This document shows positions 7,154-15,086 of a DNA stretch of 40,554 nt, one piece after another. The position numbers were made by a program, and so were the translations under genes. How positions within the stretch are numbered: the stretch's first letter is position 1; every line of letters begins with the position of its first letter. This DNA is from a virus. A model generated the notes under the pieces. The model was given only the letters and a program-made list of their open reading frames with translations, was not told where the DNA came from and searched no databases. The stretch spans positions 1 to 40,554 of the IMG/VR virus record IMGVR_UViG_3300031364_000007; one strand, written 5' to 3'.

Positions 7154-9109
7154 CTATGCTTCTTGATCAACTAATAATTGGCATTTTCCGGCGAGAGTGC
7201 CGTCCAAACTTTGGAAGGTCTTTTCCGAAATATAATTCCCAAACCAATCAACGGCAAATGCCTTTTCCAGAGATTTTTCCCAGGAACACTTGTACAGTTC
7301 GATTACCTGACAATCCATTTCCGGAATGTTGGAAACGCTTTCGGCGTTGTCAATGATAATGGGAACGTAAAGGTCGAGGTGTTTTTGAAGAACTTTAATG
7401 ATATCCAATCCAATTTTGATTTTTGTTCCACTATTAACATTGGTGTAAAAATCATCGCCATTCGGCCCAAGAATATCACAGCGAAAATCGAGTTCACCAT
7501 TCATCTGTTTTCGGAACATTCTAAACTTCGCAATTTTGAACAGTTTGTTAACCTTCTTTTCGGTTTCCTCTGCAATCTTATGTTCGTATTTTTCGGCAAG
7601 GTCAAAAAATTCCGAAATGAGGTTATATTCCGCAGCCAGTTTTTTATGTATGGCTGTCTTTTCCTCATATTCTTTTCTTTGATCCTCAAGAACGGTGAAT
7701 TCTGAAACTGATTCCTGAGCCCTTTTAAGCTCATTTTTGGCCATTTCCAAATTGTGGGTTAATTCGTCTGGAATCTCAACTTCACCTTTTTTCTCGATAA
7801 GATGATTAATCTCAGCTTGAATTTTTGACATTTCCGGAGATTTATCCTGTTTCACAATTTCATAAGGCTCAATTTTCTGCAGTTCTTCAAGCTCCTTTTC
7901 TTTTTCCTTGACCTTTTCCCGCAAGGCTTTGATTTCGTTTTCTGCGTCCTGACCTCTCTTTTCAATTTCAGAAAGGCGAGTCGATTTGTGTTCGTTGAAG
8001 TCATCAATCGAAGTGAGCATTCCATCAGGGAGCGGCTGTTTACAGTTGAAACAAAGCTTATCCTGGACTAATTGCTCTACTTTTACCGTTTCCCATTGCT
8101 TCAAAAGATCTCTTACGAGATCCAGATGATCAGATATCTCCTGATTCAGCGTAGAGATATCATTCTGTAAGTTTCTGATATCTTCCTGCCTTGCAGATTC
8201 GAATCGTGTCTGCTTTCCCTTTTCAGCGTAAAATTCATTAGTGATGGTGGTAAGCCTCTGGTTAAGTTCCTTCAGCTTTTCATTAACTCCAGAGTCACCC
8301 GTTTTTATTCTGTCAATTTCGGTCTGATATTTTTCAATCAGATTTTCAGCATCAACGACAGCTTTTTCCAGCAGCTTTTTATCCTGAATGGCGCCAAAAT
8401 TATCAAGTCTTTCCTTGATATTTTTCAAAACGGCGGGAATTGACTGAAAATTATTCCCATCTATCGTGTCGGAATCGTCTAACACTTTTTTTCTCTGCTG
8501 GTAAATCTTCTTTACTTGCTCAACCGATCGTTTACCGATTTTCGTTTTCAGGTCACCGATCGAGGAAATAATTTTGTCTTTTTCTTCTTCGGTAAGGTCC
8601 GCAATCTTCGTCAATAAATCACGTCTCTTCTGAGTTGGAAGGCTGGGAAAATAACGGGGATCGGAAACTAATTTATAGTCGTCTCCCCTGAGATTTTCAC
8701 GGGCAAAAGATTGAAAATTAGTTGGACTGACATCAACATCCGATCCAATGATGAAAGCTGTTTTGTGAGAGGTGAGTTGCTTTGTTCTCTGTTTTCTCGG
8801 TTTTGTCCAAACTTCAGTGACAGATCTGGATATTGCGGGAACCAGTTCATCATCACGCCTGAACTGGGCAGCAACAGAATAGGTCAAATTATGAAGGGGT
8901 TCTCCATTTTTATCTAATGGTTTAATATCAAACCGTTCTTTTCCAAGGCTGTCTTTTCCGTCAATGAGCCAGGTAGGACCATCCGCAAACGTGGTTTTTC
9001 CTGTCTCATTGTCCCCTATCAAAATGTTTCTCCCGGGGAAAAGCTCAAAGCTTTTGTTATCAAATCCTTTGAAATTTTCAAAAGAAATGTTTGCGATTTC
9101 AATTCTCAT
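7154..9109 (-). CDS. Rad50/SbcC-like ATPase with zinc hook
   Basis: 651 aa. Walker A GDNETGKTT at 32-40, coiled coils from about 240, zinc-hook-like CFNCKQPLP at 353-361, second coiled coil to about 520, ABC-type signature region near 559-575 (NSGTKIKIGLD) and Walker B IIIDNAES at 584-591. Shorter than cellular SbcC (about 1050 aa) and lacking an SbcD-type nuclease partner next to it; the MBL-fold protein or the DEDDh exonuclease may play that part. Role inferred: DNA-end tethering or processing for RecT-mediated recombination. Confidence 0.88.
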   Translation of the reverse strand: MRIEIANISFENFKGFDNKSFELFPGRNILIGDNETGKTTFADGPTWLIDGKDSLGKERFDIKPLDKNGEPLHNLTYSVAAQFRRDDELVPAISRSVTEVWTKPRKQRTKQLTSHKTAFIIGSDVDVSPTNFQSFARENLRGDDYKLVSDPRYFPSLPTQKRRDLLTKIADLTEEEKDKIISSIGDLKTKIGKRSVEQVKKIYQQRKKVLDDSDTIDGNNFQSIPAVLKNIKERLDNFGAIQDKKLLEKAVVDAENLIEKYQTEIDRIKTGDSGVNEKLKELNQRLTTITNEFYAEKGKQTRFESARQEDIRNLQNDISTLNQEISDHLDLVRDLLKQWETVKVEQLVQDKLCFNCKQPLPDGMLTSIDDFNEHKSTRLSEIEKRGQDAENEIKALREKVKEKEKELEELQKIEPYEIVKQDKSPEMSKIQAEINHLIEKKGEVEIPDELTHNLEMAKNELKRAQESVSEFTVLEDQRKEYEEKTAIHKKLAAEYNLISEFFDLAEKYEHKIAEETEKKVNKLFKIAKFRMFRKQMNGELDFRCDILGPNGDDFYTNVNSGTKIKIGLDIIKVLQKHLDLYVPIIIDNAESVSNIPEMDCQVIELYKCSWEKSLEKAFAVDWFGNYISEKTFQSLDGTLAGKCQLLVDQEA

Positions 9110-9147
9110 GTTTAAAAAATCTCCATGTATAAAGGGTTAAACAAAAA

Positions 9148-9378
9148 TTAAAGATTGGAGAACTCCTTTTCCAATTCCTGTAGCTTGTTCTCCATTTCTG
9201 CAATGCAAATCTGTTTGATGTTATTCAGAGTTTGCTCAGAGAGATCGGCATTAAAGCCATGAAACCTGACGAATACATAATCTCCAGATTCCATCTTTTT
9301 AAAATTCTCAATTTTTTTCTTTAAGGTTTTCATTCTGTCCGTTAAAACGTTCCCTCTCTCCAACTGTTCTTCATTCAT
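9148..9378 (-). CDS. Small coiled-coil protein, first gene of leftward early block
   Basis: 76 aa, charged and heptad-rich (RMKTLKKKIENFKKME; MENKLQELEKEF) with a short central strand (GDYVFVRFHGF). No family recognised. It is the first gene behind the leftward promoter region at about 9430-9456 and precedes the Rad50-like gene by 38 bases; it may be an accessory factor of that ATPase, which is only suggested by position. Confidence 0.6.
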   Translation of the reverse strand: MNEEQLERGNVLTDRMKTLKKKIENFKKMESGDYVFVRFHGFNADLSEQTLNNIKQICIAEMENKLQELEKEFSNL

Positions 9379-9427
9379 GATTTTCCTTTTTAGGTTTATA
9401 ATTGGTTGTTTGAAATTCGTTAAACTG

Positions 9428-9456
9428 AGTTAACCTCGAAAAAGATACTATGTCAA
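9428..9456 (-). promoter_or_regulatory. Candidate leftward early promoter
   Basis: Perfect -35 TTGACA on the minus strand (9456-9451), 17-base spacer, weak -10 TTAACT (9433-9428). It points at the recombination operon. A 7-bp inverted repeat (CAATACT at 9454-9460, AGTATTG about 26 bases further right) spans the space between this box and the opposing promoter, a possible operator. Confidence 0.4.
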
Positions 9457-9489
9457 TACTAAAAAGATATATAAGATACAAAAAGAGTA

Positions 9490-9518
9490 TTGCATGATTA
9501 AAAATATTGATTTACGAT
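9490..9518 (+). promoter_or_regulatory. Candidate rightward promoter for tRNA-like block
   Basis: TTGCAT, 17 bases, TACGAT (4 of 6 to TATAAT) lies about 25 bases before the first tRNA-like unit. Position within 1 base is uncertain. The -35 box is poor, so an activator may be needed. Inference from spacing and context. Confidence 0.35.
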
Positions 9519-9542
9519 CTAACTAACATGTCAGAAAAATAT

Positions 9543-9639
9543 GGAGTGGTGGCAGAATTATCGCGAGTGAGGGAGCTGCTAAACGGTTGCAAACGTCCTC
9601 TCGAATATAGCAAGCAGGTATCCAGCCCTGCCCGCTCCA
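9543..9639 (+). tRNA. tRNA-like unit 1 (isotype unclear, possibly degenerate)
   Basis: 7-bp acceptor stem GGAGTGG/CCGCTCC (one G-T pair) followed by ACCCA, and a 5-bp T-stem GCAGG/CCTGC directly next to it, as in a tRNA of 97 nt. The T-loop is 8 bases and lacks the usual TTCGA; a D-type stem GCAG/CTGC encloses an oversized loop; the best anticodon stem (ACG/CGT) is short with TTGCAAA in the loop (Cys-like GCA). Either a decayed or unusual tRNA. The 3' end reads ACCC rather than ACCA. Confidence 0.4.
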
Positions 9640-9660
9640 CCCAACAATTAATGGAAAAAT

Positions 9661-9756
9661 GGAGTGGTTCTGATTGGCAGAGATTGAGAGCTCCTCGATT
9701 TTTAGACGTGGAAATCGTGATAATTCAATCGGGGTTCGAATCCCTAAACCGCTCCA
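9661..9756 (+). tRNA. tRNA-like unit 2 (isotype unclear)
   Basis: Same acceptor ends as unit 1 (GGAGTGG and CCGCTCCACCCAACAA), extendable to 9 bp (GGAGTGGTT/AACCGCTCC). It carries an orthodox T-arm, GGGGTTCGAATCCC, and a D-arm-like stretch containing ATTGGCAGAG. The middle is hard to fold: ATTGA/TCGAT encloses GAGCTCC, which lacks T33. 9+4 pairing of acceptor and T-stem recalls selenocysteine tRNA but no TCA anticodon is in place. Twenty bases before the next gene's start codon. Confidence 0.45.
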
Positions 9757-9775
9757 CCCAACAACAAGAGGGGTC

Positions 9776-10066
9776 ATGCAAGAATTTTCAACATTCATGG
9801 ACGGTGAAGATTGCCCGTTGTGTAAAGACTATGAAAAGAAGATTGAAAAGCTTGAAAAAGCAATTGTTGAAGAACGAATGATTGCTTTAGATGATAAGGT
9901 TCGAGTTAGGGAATTGAAATTGGAAATCGAAACATTTATTAAATTGATTGAAGAAGAACTTAAGAAAGATCAGAAAATTGAGAATGTGTCATTCCGTGAA
10001 CTTTGCTCTGATCAAAAGGAGAGGTTTAAAGAAATACTTACCAGATATGGGGATCATGGAGACTAA
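9776..10066 (+). CDS. Coiled-coil protein with CxxC, 96 aa
   Basis: Start chosen at the ATG at 9776, which has AGAGGGG seven bases upstream and lies after the second tRNA-like unit; a longer frame back to 9674 would run through that unit. Sequence: DCPLC knuckle near residue 13, then a long charged coiled coil (DYEKKIEKLEKAIVEERMI). Unrecognised. First protein gene of the rightward block; its end overlaps the next start. Confidence 0.55.
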   Translation: MQEFSTFMDGEDCPLCKDYEKKIEKLEKAIVEERMIALDDKVRVRELKLEIETFIKLIEEELKKDQKIENVSFRELCSDQKERFKEILTRYGDHGD

Positions 10067-10244
10067 AAAAGCAAACGATAGCTGTTTTGAATGCATTCAT
10101 CTTCAAGTCTGTAAGTGGCATGAAGTTAACCATCAGTTTGGTATGTTTGATACTGATTCAAAGGACTATTCAAAGAATTTCGCAAATTTATTCATTGCAG
10201 TTGCTCAAATCTGCAGATTTTTTAAACTAAAAAAGAAGGACTGA
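10056..10244 (+). CDS. Small cysteine-rich protein, 62 aa
   Basis: Start ATG at 10056 overlaps the preceding gene by 11 bases. SCFECIHLQVCKWHEV (CxxC-N5-C) with a later Cys near residue 52 (QICRFFKLKKKD) suggests one metal site, a layout common in small phage proteins. Unknown function. Confidence 0.55.
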   Translation: METKKANDSCFECIHLQVCKWHEVNHQFGMFDTDSKDYSKNFANLFIAVAQICRFFKLKKKD

Positions 10245-10245
10245 T

Positions 10246-10455
10246 ATGCCGGTACCATTCGATAAAGTAAAATATACAACATTCACCTGTGTTGCTGAAA
10301 GGGAGATCTGGAAGGACTTCCGGAGGATCTTTAAAACTCAATCTGTCGAACGTCAAAACGCAATAACTGAAGCGATGAAGCTTTATAATAGAGCCCATGC
10401 TCACGAAGTATTCTCGGAGGAATTAGCGAATGAAATCGTTCAAAGAACGCGCTGA
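10246..10455 (+). CDS. Hypothetical protein, 69 aa
   Basis: Starts one base after the previous stop, with AAGAAGGACTGAT upstream giving a good ribosome site. TCVAEREIWKDFRRIFKTQS and VERQNAITEAMKLYNRAHAH suggest two or three helices, perhaps a ribbon-helix-helix-like small regulator, but no family is recognised. Overlaps the next gene by 26 bases. Confidence 0.5.
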   Translation: MPVPFDKVKYTTFTCVAEREIWKDFRRIFKTQSVERQNAITEAMKLYNRAHAHEVFSEELANEIVQRTR

Positions 10456-10927
10456 GCGTGCTAATGAATATATCAAGCGATGCACAGAAGCTCCTGGAAT
10501 AAGCCAGGATACTTTGTCCGATTGTCTTCAGGAATTTTATCTTGAGGTTTACGAGGAATCTTATGCAAAAGGCTTTGCTTGTGGTTGGGATCTTGGAATC
10601 GATTACTGTTATAAAACAACCGTCGAAACAACTGGACTCGATAAAGAGTTAAAATCTGGGGAAGAAATGGCAAATAGATGCACATTGCACAAGTCGAAAC
10701 TTGAGGATTTCAAGCAATATTTGATTGACCAGAATATTGCTTTCAGGCCCGGAAAAGGTCCATATCAGGTTTTACAAGTGATGACTGAAAAGGGCTTTAA
10801 ATGTGTTTATGAAAGAAATGATATGCCGGAGCACTTAACCGTTCAGGACGATTTAGTTCCGACCGTCTTTGAATTTATCAGGCTAGCAAAAGATGGCAAT
10901 AAAACTGAAAGCAAAGATAACGATTGA
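10430..10927 (+). CDS. Hypothetical protein, 165 aa
   Basis: GGAGGAATTAGCG precedes the ATG at 10430, supporting this start inside the end of the 69-aa gene. Mixed helices (LQEFYLEVYEESYAKGF) and a later part, FKQYLIDQNIAFRPGKGPYQVLQV, reading as a compact alpha/beta domain. Not recognised. Its end overlaps the start of the 74-aa gene by 35 bases. Confidence 0.55.
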   Translation: MKSFKERAERANEYIKRCTEAPGISQDTLSDCLQEFYLEVYEESYAKGFACGWDLGIDYCYKTTVETTGLDKELKSGEEMANRCTLHKSKLEDFKQYLIDQNIAFRPGKGPYQVLQVMTEKGFKCVYERNDMPEHLTVQDDLVPTVFEFIRLAKDGNKTESKDND

Positions 10928-11117
10928 ATTCGAATATGAAACAAGCCCGAATTTCTATCGAGATGAAGGCGATTATCTGACCATAGATCAGATAATTAGT
11001 ATTGATAAGAAGAATGCAGAAAAAAATCCTGTTATGTTCATCGGGTGCTTAAAAAGTGAAGTGAGAAAGGGAACGGTTGAGGCTTTGATCAACGAAGTTA
11101 AAGATGGAGGAAATTAA
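10893..11117 (+). CDS. Hypothetical protein, 74 aa
   Basis: Begins with alternating hydrophobic residues (MAIKLKAKITIEFEYETSP), a likely beta hairpin, followed by DYLTIDQIISIDKKNAEKNP and a short C-terminal helix. Resembles small phage beta proteins of unknown function. Overlaps the preceding gene, 9 bases before the next. Confidence 0.55.
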   Translation: MAIKLKAKITIEFEYETSPNFYRDEGDYLTIDQIISIDKKNAEKNPVMFIGCLKSEVRKGTVEALINEVKDGGN

Positions 11118-11126
11118 AGAACAGTC

Positions 11127-11525
11127 ATGAATATTAAATCATTTTTTTTAGCAAGCATTCTTTGTATCATTTCGATGTCCTGCCAAGCTTATGAATGGTT
11201 CACTCCATTATCAAAACAACAAATAAAACTTCAAGCTGCTTACATCTCGGTAACAGTCATTGACTGGATGCAAACAAAAGAATTCCGTTCCAAGAAAGTT
11301 AAAGAATCAAATCCCTGGTTGGGCTCTGAGCCTAGTCAAGAGAAGATTAATCTCTACATTGGCGCTGCAATAATCGCTCATACCTTTGTTACCTGGGCAC
11401 TTCCAACCAAATTTCGATCCGGTTGGATTGGATCATTCTTGACAATTGAGTGTTTAGCCGTTATTCACAATTATCAACGCGGATACGGACCAAAACTTAC
11501 AATACCAATAGCGTTTAAATTCTAG
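11127..11525 (+). CDS. Exported/membrane phage protein, 132 aa
   Basis: N-terminal signal-type segment (FFLASILCIISMSCQAYEWF; Cys18 could be a weak lipobox) then DWMQTKEF, ESNPWLGSEPS, two further hydrophobic stretches (LYIGAAIIAHTFVTWALP and WIGSFLTIECLAVI). The pattern iDWmQT...NPwLG.ePs occurs in a family of phage and bacterial small membrane proteins of unknown role. It closes the rightward block, and its stop interlocks with the stop of the tail-fibre gene on the other strand. Confidence 0.6.
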   Translation: MNIKSFFLASILCIISMSCQAYEWFTPLSKQQIKLQAAYISVTVIDWMQTKEFRSKKVKESNPWLGSEPSQEKINLYIGAAIIAHTFVTWALPTKFRSGWIGSFLTIECLAVIHNYQRGYGPKLTIPIAFKF

Positions 11526-12406
11526 GCCGCAGTTTTAAATACTACAAAATTAAATGCAGCAAATGAATATCCAGCACCAATGGTATAGGTAGTTATCATT
11601 ACACTACTTGTATTGTTATAATAACCAGCAGCATTTATTGAATAATGCTCGCCACTTACAACGACTATAGTATTATTTGATGCTATAGTACTACTTAAAT
11701 TTACAGTTACAAAACCTGTACTTCCTTGCACAACAGAATTTACACCCTTACTTGCTGTAATACTTCCTGTATATTCTACCCTTCCATAGGCTATAGGTAT
11801 CAATAATCCTTCGTTTCCCCGCTTAGTCACTATATCTCCATTGGAGGTTCCGTCTACAGTTAACCCGTCCAACTGGTTAAGCTCATCAGAATCAACCGTT
11901 AGAGCCCCGCCTCCGTTTAAGGTTCCCCCCGTTATAACGGGAGAGCTCATAATTGGCGTGTTTATAATAGGACTTGCAAGAGTTTTATTTGTCATTGTTA
12001 TAGTTCCGGATGAAATATAAGCCTTTGCGCTTTGTTGAGATGGAGCGTTTATGGCACTATCACTTGCAAAGTCGTCTTCATCCAGAATATTGGAAGGGGT
12101 TGCCGTTACATTGAATGCGCGATATAAAACATTTTTGTTTTTATCTTTTACCGTAATGCTAAATCCAAGTTCTGCAATATAAACATTTGTCGGAGTTCCT
12201 TTTCTAACCATGAAACCGGATAGTGTTCTTATTGGCTGTGGGGCAGTTATTGTCAAATCAGAATCCCAATAAGTTGTCAAAGGGTTTGCTTCTGCATCAT
12301 AGTTAGCAGCCCCGATATAGATATAACCTGATTCTAAAGGTTTACCCGTTCTCGGATCAATGAAAATAGCGAAAGGACTAACAACTCCCAAATATGCTGT
12401 TGCCAT
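11522..12406 (-). CDS. Tail spike/fibre with P22-tailspike-type head-binding domain
   Basis: 294 aa. Residues 1-105 (GVVSPFAIFIDPRTGKPLES, GYIYIGAANYD, LSGFMVRKGTPTNVYIAEL) match the head-binding domain of P22 gp9-type spikes that attaches to the virion. The rest is a short fibre with NKTLASPIINTPIMSSPVIT and GGALTVDSDELNQLDG repeats, typical of triple-stranded fibre stems, ending in a small beta-rich tip. No endorhamnosidase-sized catalytic domain (P22 gp9 is 667 aa), so it binds rather than cuts host sugar, or the enzyme is elsewhere. Last gene of the late block. Confidence 0.8.
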   Translation of the reverse strand: MATAYLGVVSPFAIFIDPRTGKPLESGYIYIGAANYDAEANPLTTYWDSDLTITAPQPIRTLSGFMVRKGTPTNVYIAELGFSITVKDKNKNVLYRAFNVTATPSNILDEDDFASDSAINAPSQQSAKAYISSGTITMTNKTLASPIINTPIMSSPVITGGTLNGGGALTVDSDELNQLDGLTVDGTSNGDIVTKRGNEGLLIPIAYGRVEYTGSITASKGVNSVVQGSTGFVTVNLSSTIASNNTIVVVSGEHYSINAAGYYNNTSSVMITTYTIGAGYSFAAFNFVVFKTAA

Positions 12407-12407
12407 G

Positions 12408-15086
12408 TTATTCTTCCTCTTGTGTTAATTGTTGACGACCAACTTGAATAGAGCTCATAATCCAATCAATTTTCCCTTTTTCGCTAAGATCGGGAGCAAC
12501 TTTTTTAATGAAGGCACTAAAGGGTTTACTTTTTGCTAATCTTCTAATGGCCCCCGCTTCCTTTCTATCCCCGATATTTCTGGTTAAATAGATAAACTCG
12601 GGGGAAGATATCAGCTTGTCGGCAGCTCTGACAGTATTGTTTTTGCCCTTGGTTAAAATATTGGCTAATCCAATACTTAAACCTTCTCCAACCATTCCAG
12701 TAGGTCTCAATGCTTTTCTCGCAGTTACGTAAATAGCGGCCTTTTTGCTTGTTTGGTAGATGTCTTTAATCAGGTTATCGGCTCCCTGTAAATCGCTGAG
12801 TATGTTTGATCTTCCTGTTGTTATGCGTTCTTTAGAAGCCCTGGCAATTCCTCTCGATACTCGGTAGAGATTAGATAATCCTTTTCTTGCCTCTTTTGGG
12901 AGATTGACCATTAAAGTGTTGTAAGCTTTTTTATTTCTAAGTAGCCCTTCATACCATTTCGAATAACTGCTAAAACTTAATTGACCATTTTTGGCAGTGA
13001 CCCCAAAAGCGGATGACAAACCGGAAGCGGTTAATTCCTGCCTCATATCCTCTGGAGTAGCCTTAAGTAATTTGTTAAACGCAGTAACATCTCCTTGAGA
13101 AAGCTTTTTAACGGATTTGGAAAGATCACCAACCAATGATTTTTGAAGGTTCTTTCCATAAATAGCCTTCATATCATCTTCAACGCCTTTTCTCAATGCT
13201 ACAGTTTTTTTTGCCAGACTAAATTCTTCACCTGCGCCAAGTTTTTGAGCAATGACCTGTTGATCATCTGAAAGAAGGTTATAAAGCTTTTTAAGCATCC
13301 CGGAATCAGCATCCTTAAAAACACCTTGTTTTTTTCTAAAACCGGTACCAATTTCTTTCCTGGTTCTGTCGAGTAGGGCATAAGACGGTTGTTTTGAATA
13401 AACTGGTTTCCCTCCCTTCATTTTTACTTTTCCCGTTTTTGTCAGTTCTGGTTGAGGTTTTAACCGTTTATAAAGCAATTTTTCTTCGCTGGTAAGATTT
13501 TCAATCCCTCCAAGTTCATCGATCTGACCTTCTATCCATTCAATCGTATTGGTTGCTGGGGCTTCGGTTTTGGGGGGAATCTTATTATTGATTTTTTTGT
13601 AGATGGCACTGGATTTTTTCTCTAGGGATTCAATAGTGTCGTTAAGCCTTCCTTTGATGGTCATATCAAGTTGGCTCAAATCCCTGGTACCACCGAATTC
13701 TTTGATCAAATCATCTGCTTTTTTTCCAATCTCTTCATATCCTTTTAGTTCTACTGCTCTTGCTTCTGATCCGGGAATTGATTTTATAGCCTGAGCAATT
13801 TCTCGATAGGTCTGGTTTGTCGATACATGATCGGGTTGGAGATACTGAGCGATGCCTAATCTTTCAGCAGCCTGGATTGTTTTTTGATCCGGGGCGGCTT
13901 CTTCTGCCAGTACTTTTAATGCTTTTTCTTTTCCGGAAATAGCCTGTCTTGTAGTAGAAACCAAATCTTTAGTTGCTTCGGCTCCAGTTTTTTTACCTGC
14001 CATTTGTCCGGCTTCAGCGCCAGTTTTCCCAAAAGCCTTTCCTCCGAGGTATTCCATTCCAGCAGCAATCGGTATTTGTTCGGCGTCAAATTCACCACCG
14101 GCTAATGCCTGACCTGCTTCTATTCCTGTCTGGACAATTCCCGTTTTTGCAGCTTGAAGTAATGGTCCTCCTTTACCACCTGTCATCATATAGATTCCCA
14201 TCCCGCCAAGAGTTTTTGGGATGTCACTTGGCTGGAATCCCGGTTTAATTCCGTATTTTTTTCCATCAATCGCCGATTGTAACATTAAATTACCTTTGGC
14301 GTCTTTTGTTACAACAACTCCAGGATTGCTTGATTTTATTATCTTTGCGGCTTCATTTGGATCGGAAACAAAATAACCCAGGACATTAACAACCGAATCA
14401 AAGGAAAGGCTGTTCATCTCGGGCATGAGGGTAATATCTTTTGTCGCTTCAATTTCCGGCGTTGTTCTTTCTTTTCCGGTAATCATCTCAACCAAACCTA
14501 ATTCACCTGGTTTTTTCTCGAATGAGGTAGCAATATTTGGAATACCAGAAAGTGCATTCAAATCCTGTTCAAATTGCCTTTTTTCCTCCTCCGACATCTT
14601 ACCGGTTCTGTAGGCTTCAATGACCTTTTGGGGGAATTTTTGTAAAATTTGGGGAATTTTTAAACCTGGCATATTGCTTCTTGCATCTTCTGATACTTTT
14701 TCTCCTGTTCTCGTGTCTATTCCATTTAAAATTAATCTCGGATGACCTTCGCGTTTAAATTCAGAAGGCCAATGACCGTTTTTATCTGGTTTTGCCCCAG
14801 CAAGATAGGCCGATCTATAATCATAGAAATGTAGCGGATCGTCCGGATCAGGATTTAGATCATACTGATTAGAAACCTCTTTATACCATGATTGAAACTT
14901 TGCTTCTGTTCCGGATGATTTGAACGGGCCAGTCATTAAATCAGGGACTTTTGAATTTTTTAATGAGATTCCAGGAGGCAAGCCTATCAGACCGGAATTG
15001 ATATCCGCTTCATACTGGGCTTTTTCGCTTTCGTTCATTTGACCCGAGCTATAAGCGTTATAAAGTTTTTCTTCTAAGGTTGCCAT
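12408..15086 (-). CDS. Large ejection protein (P22 gp16-like position)
   Basis: 892 aa. Last and largest of three consecutive genes in the position of P22 gp7/gp20/gp16. Residues 8-31 and 156-179 share a duplicated motif (aY.sGqMnEsEKaqyE.Din). Residues 60-130 carry WYKEV, then PDDPLHFYDYRSAYLAG, GHWPSEFKREGHP and NGIDTRTGEK, a module found in many phage internal virion proteins. The middle has glycine-rich hydrophobic segments (GGMGIYMMTGGKGGPLLQA) that may enter membranes; the remainder is helical. Role inferred: expelled with the DNA to form a channel across the envelope. Confidence 0.7.
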   Translation of the reverse strand: MATLEEKLYNAYSSGQMNESEKAQYEADINSGLIGLPPGISLKNSKVPDLMTGPFKSSGTEAKFQSWYKEVSNQYDLNPDPDDPLHFYDYRSAYLAGAKPDKNGHWPSEFKREGHPRLILNGIDTRTGEKVSEDARSNMPGLKIPQILQKFPQKVIEAYRTGKMSEEEKRQFEQDLNALSGIPNIATSFEKKPGELGLVEMITGKERTTPEIEATKDITLMPEMNSLSFDSVVNVLGYFVSDPNEAAKIIKSSNPGVVVTKDAKGNLMLQSAIDGKKYGIKPGFQPSDIPKTLGGMGIYMMTGGKGGPLLQAAKTGIVQTGIEAGQALAGGEFDAEQIPIAAGMEYLGGKAFGKTGAEAGQMAGKKTGAEATKDLVSTTRQAISGKEKALKVLAEEAAPDQKTIQAAERLGIAQYLQPDHVSTNQTYREIAQAIKSIPGSEARAVELKGYEEIGKKADDLIKEFGGTRDLSQLDMTIKGRLNDTIESLEKKSSAIYKKINNKIPPKTEAPATNTIEWIEGQIDELGGIENLTSEEKLLYKRLKPQPELTKTGKVKMKGGKPVYSKQPSYALLDRTRKEIGTGFRKKQGVFKDADSGMLKKLYNLLSDDQQVIAQKLGAGEEFSLAKKTVALRKGVEDDMKAIYGKNLQKSLVGDLSKSVKKLSQGDVTAFNKLLKATPEDMRQELTASGLSSAFGVTAKNGQLSFSSYSKWYEGLLRNKKAYNTLMVNLPKEARKGLSNLYRVSRGIARASKERITTGRSNILSDLQGADNLIKDIYQTSKKAAIYVTARKALRPTGMVGEGLSIGLANILTKGKNNTVRAADKLISSPEFIYLTRNIGDRKEAGAIRRLAKSKPFSAFIKKVAPDLSEKGKIDWIMSSIQVGRQQLTQEEE

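Noticed and set aside
9661-9756. Selenocysteine tRNA reading of unit 2 (9+4 stem lengths)
   Set aside because: No TCA anticodon in a proper loop and no Sec machinery nearby; stem lengths alone are not enough.
9507-9881. Open frame on + strand (and one on - strand, 9523-9798) across the tRNA-like units
   Set aside because: Both cross the two tRNA-like units and the minus one gives the GIRTP-type text typical of antisense tRNA; treated as spurious.
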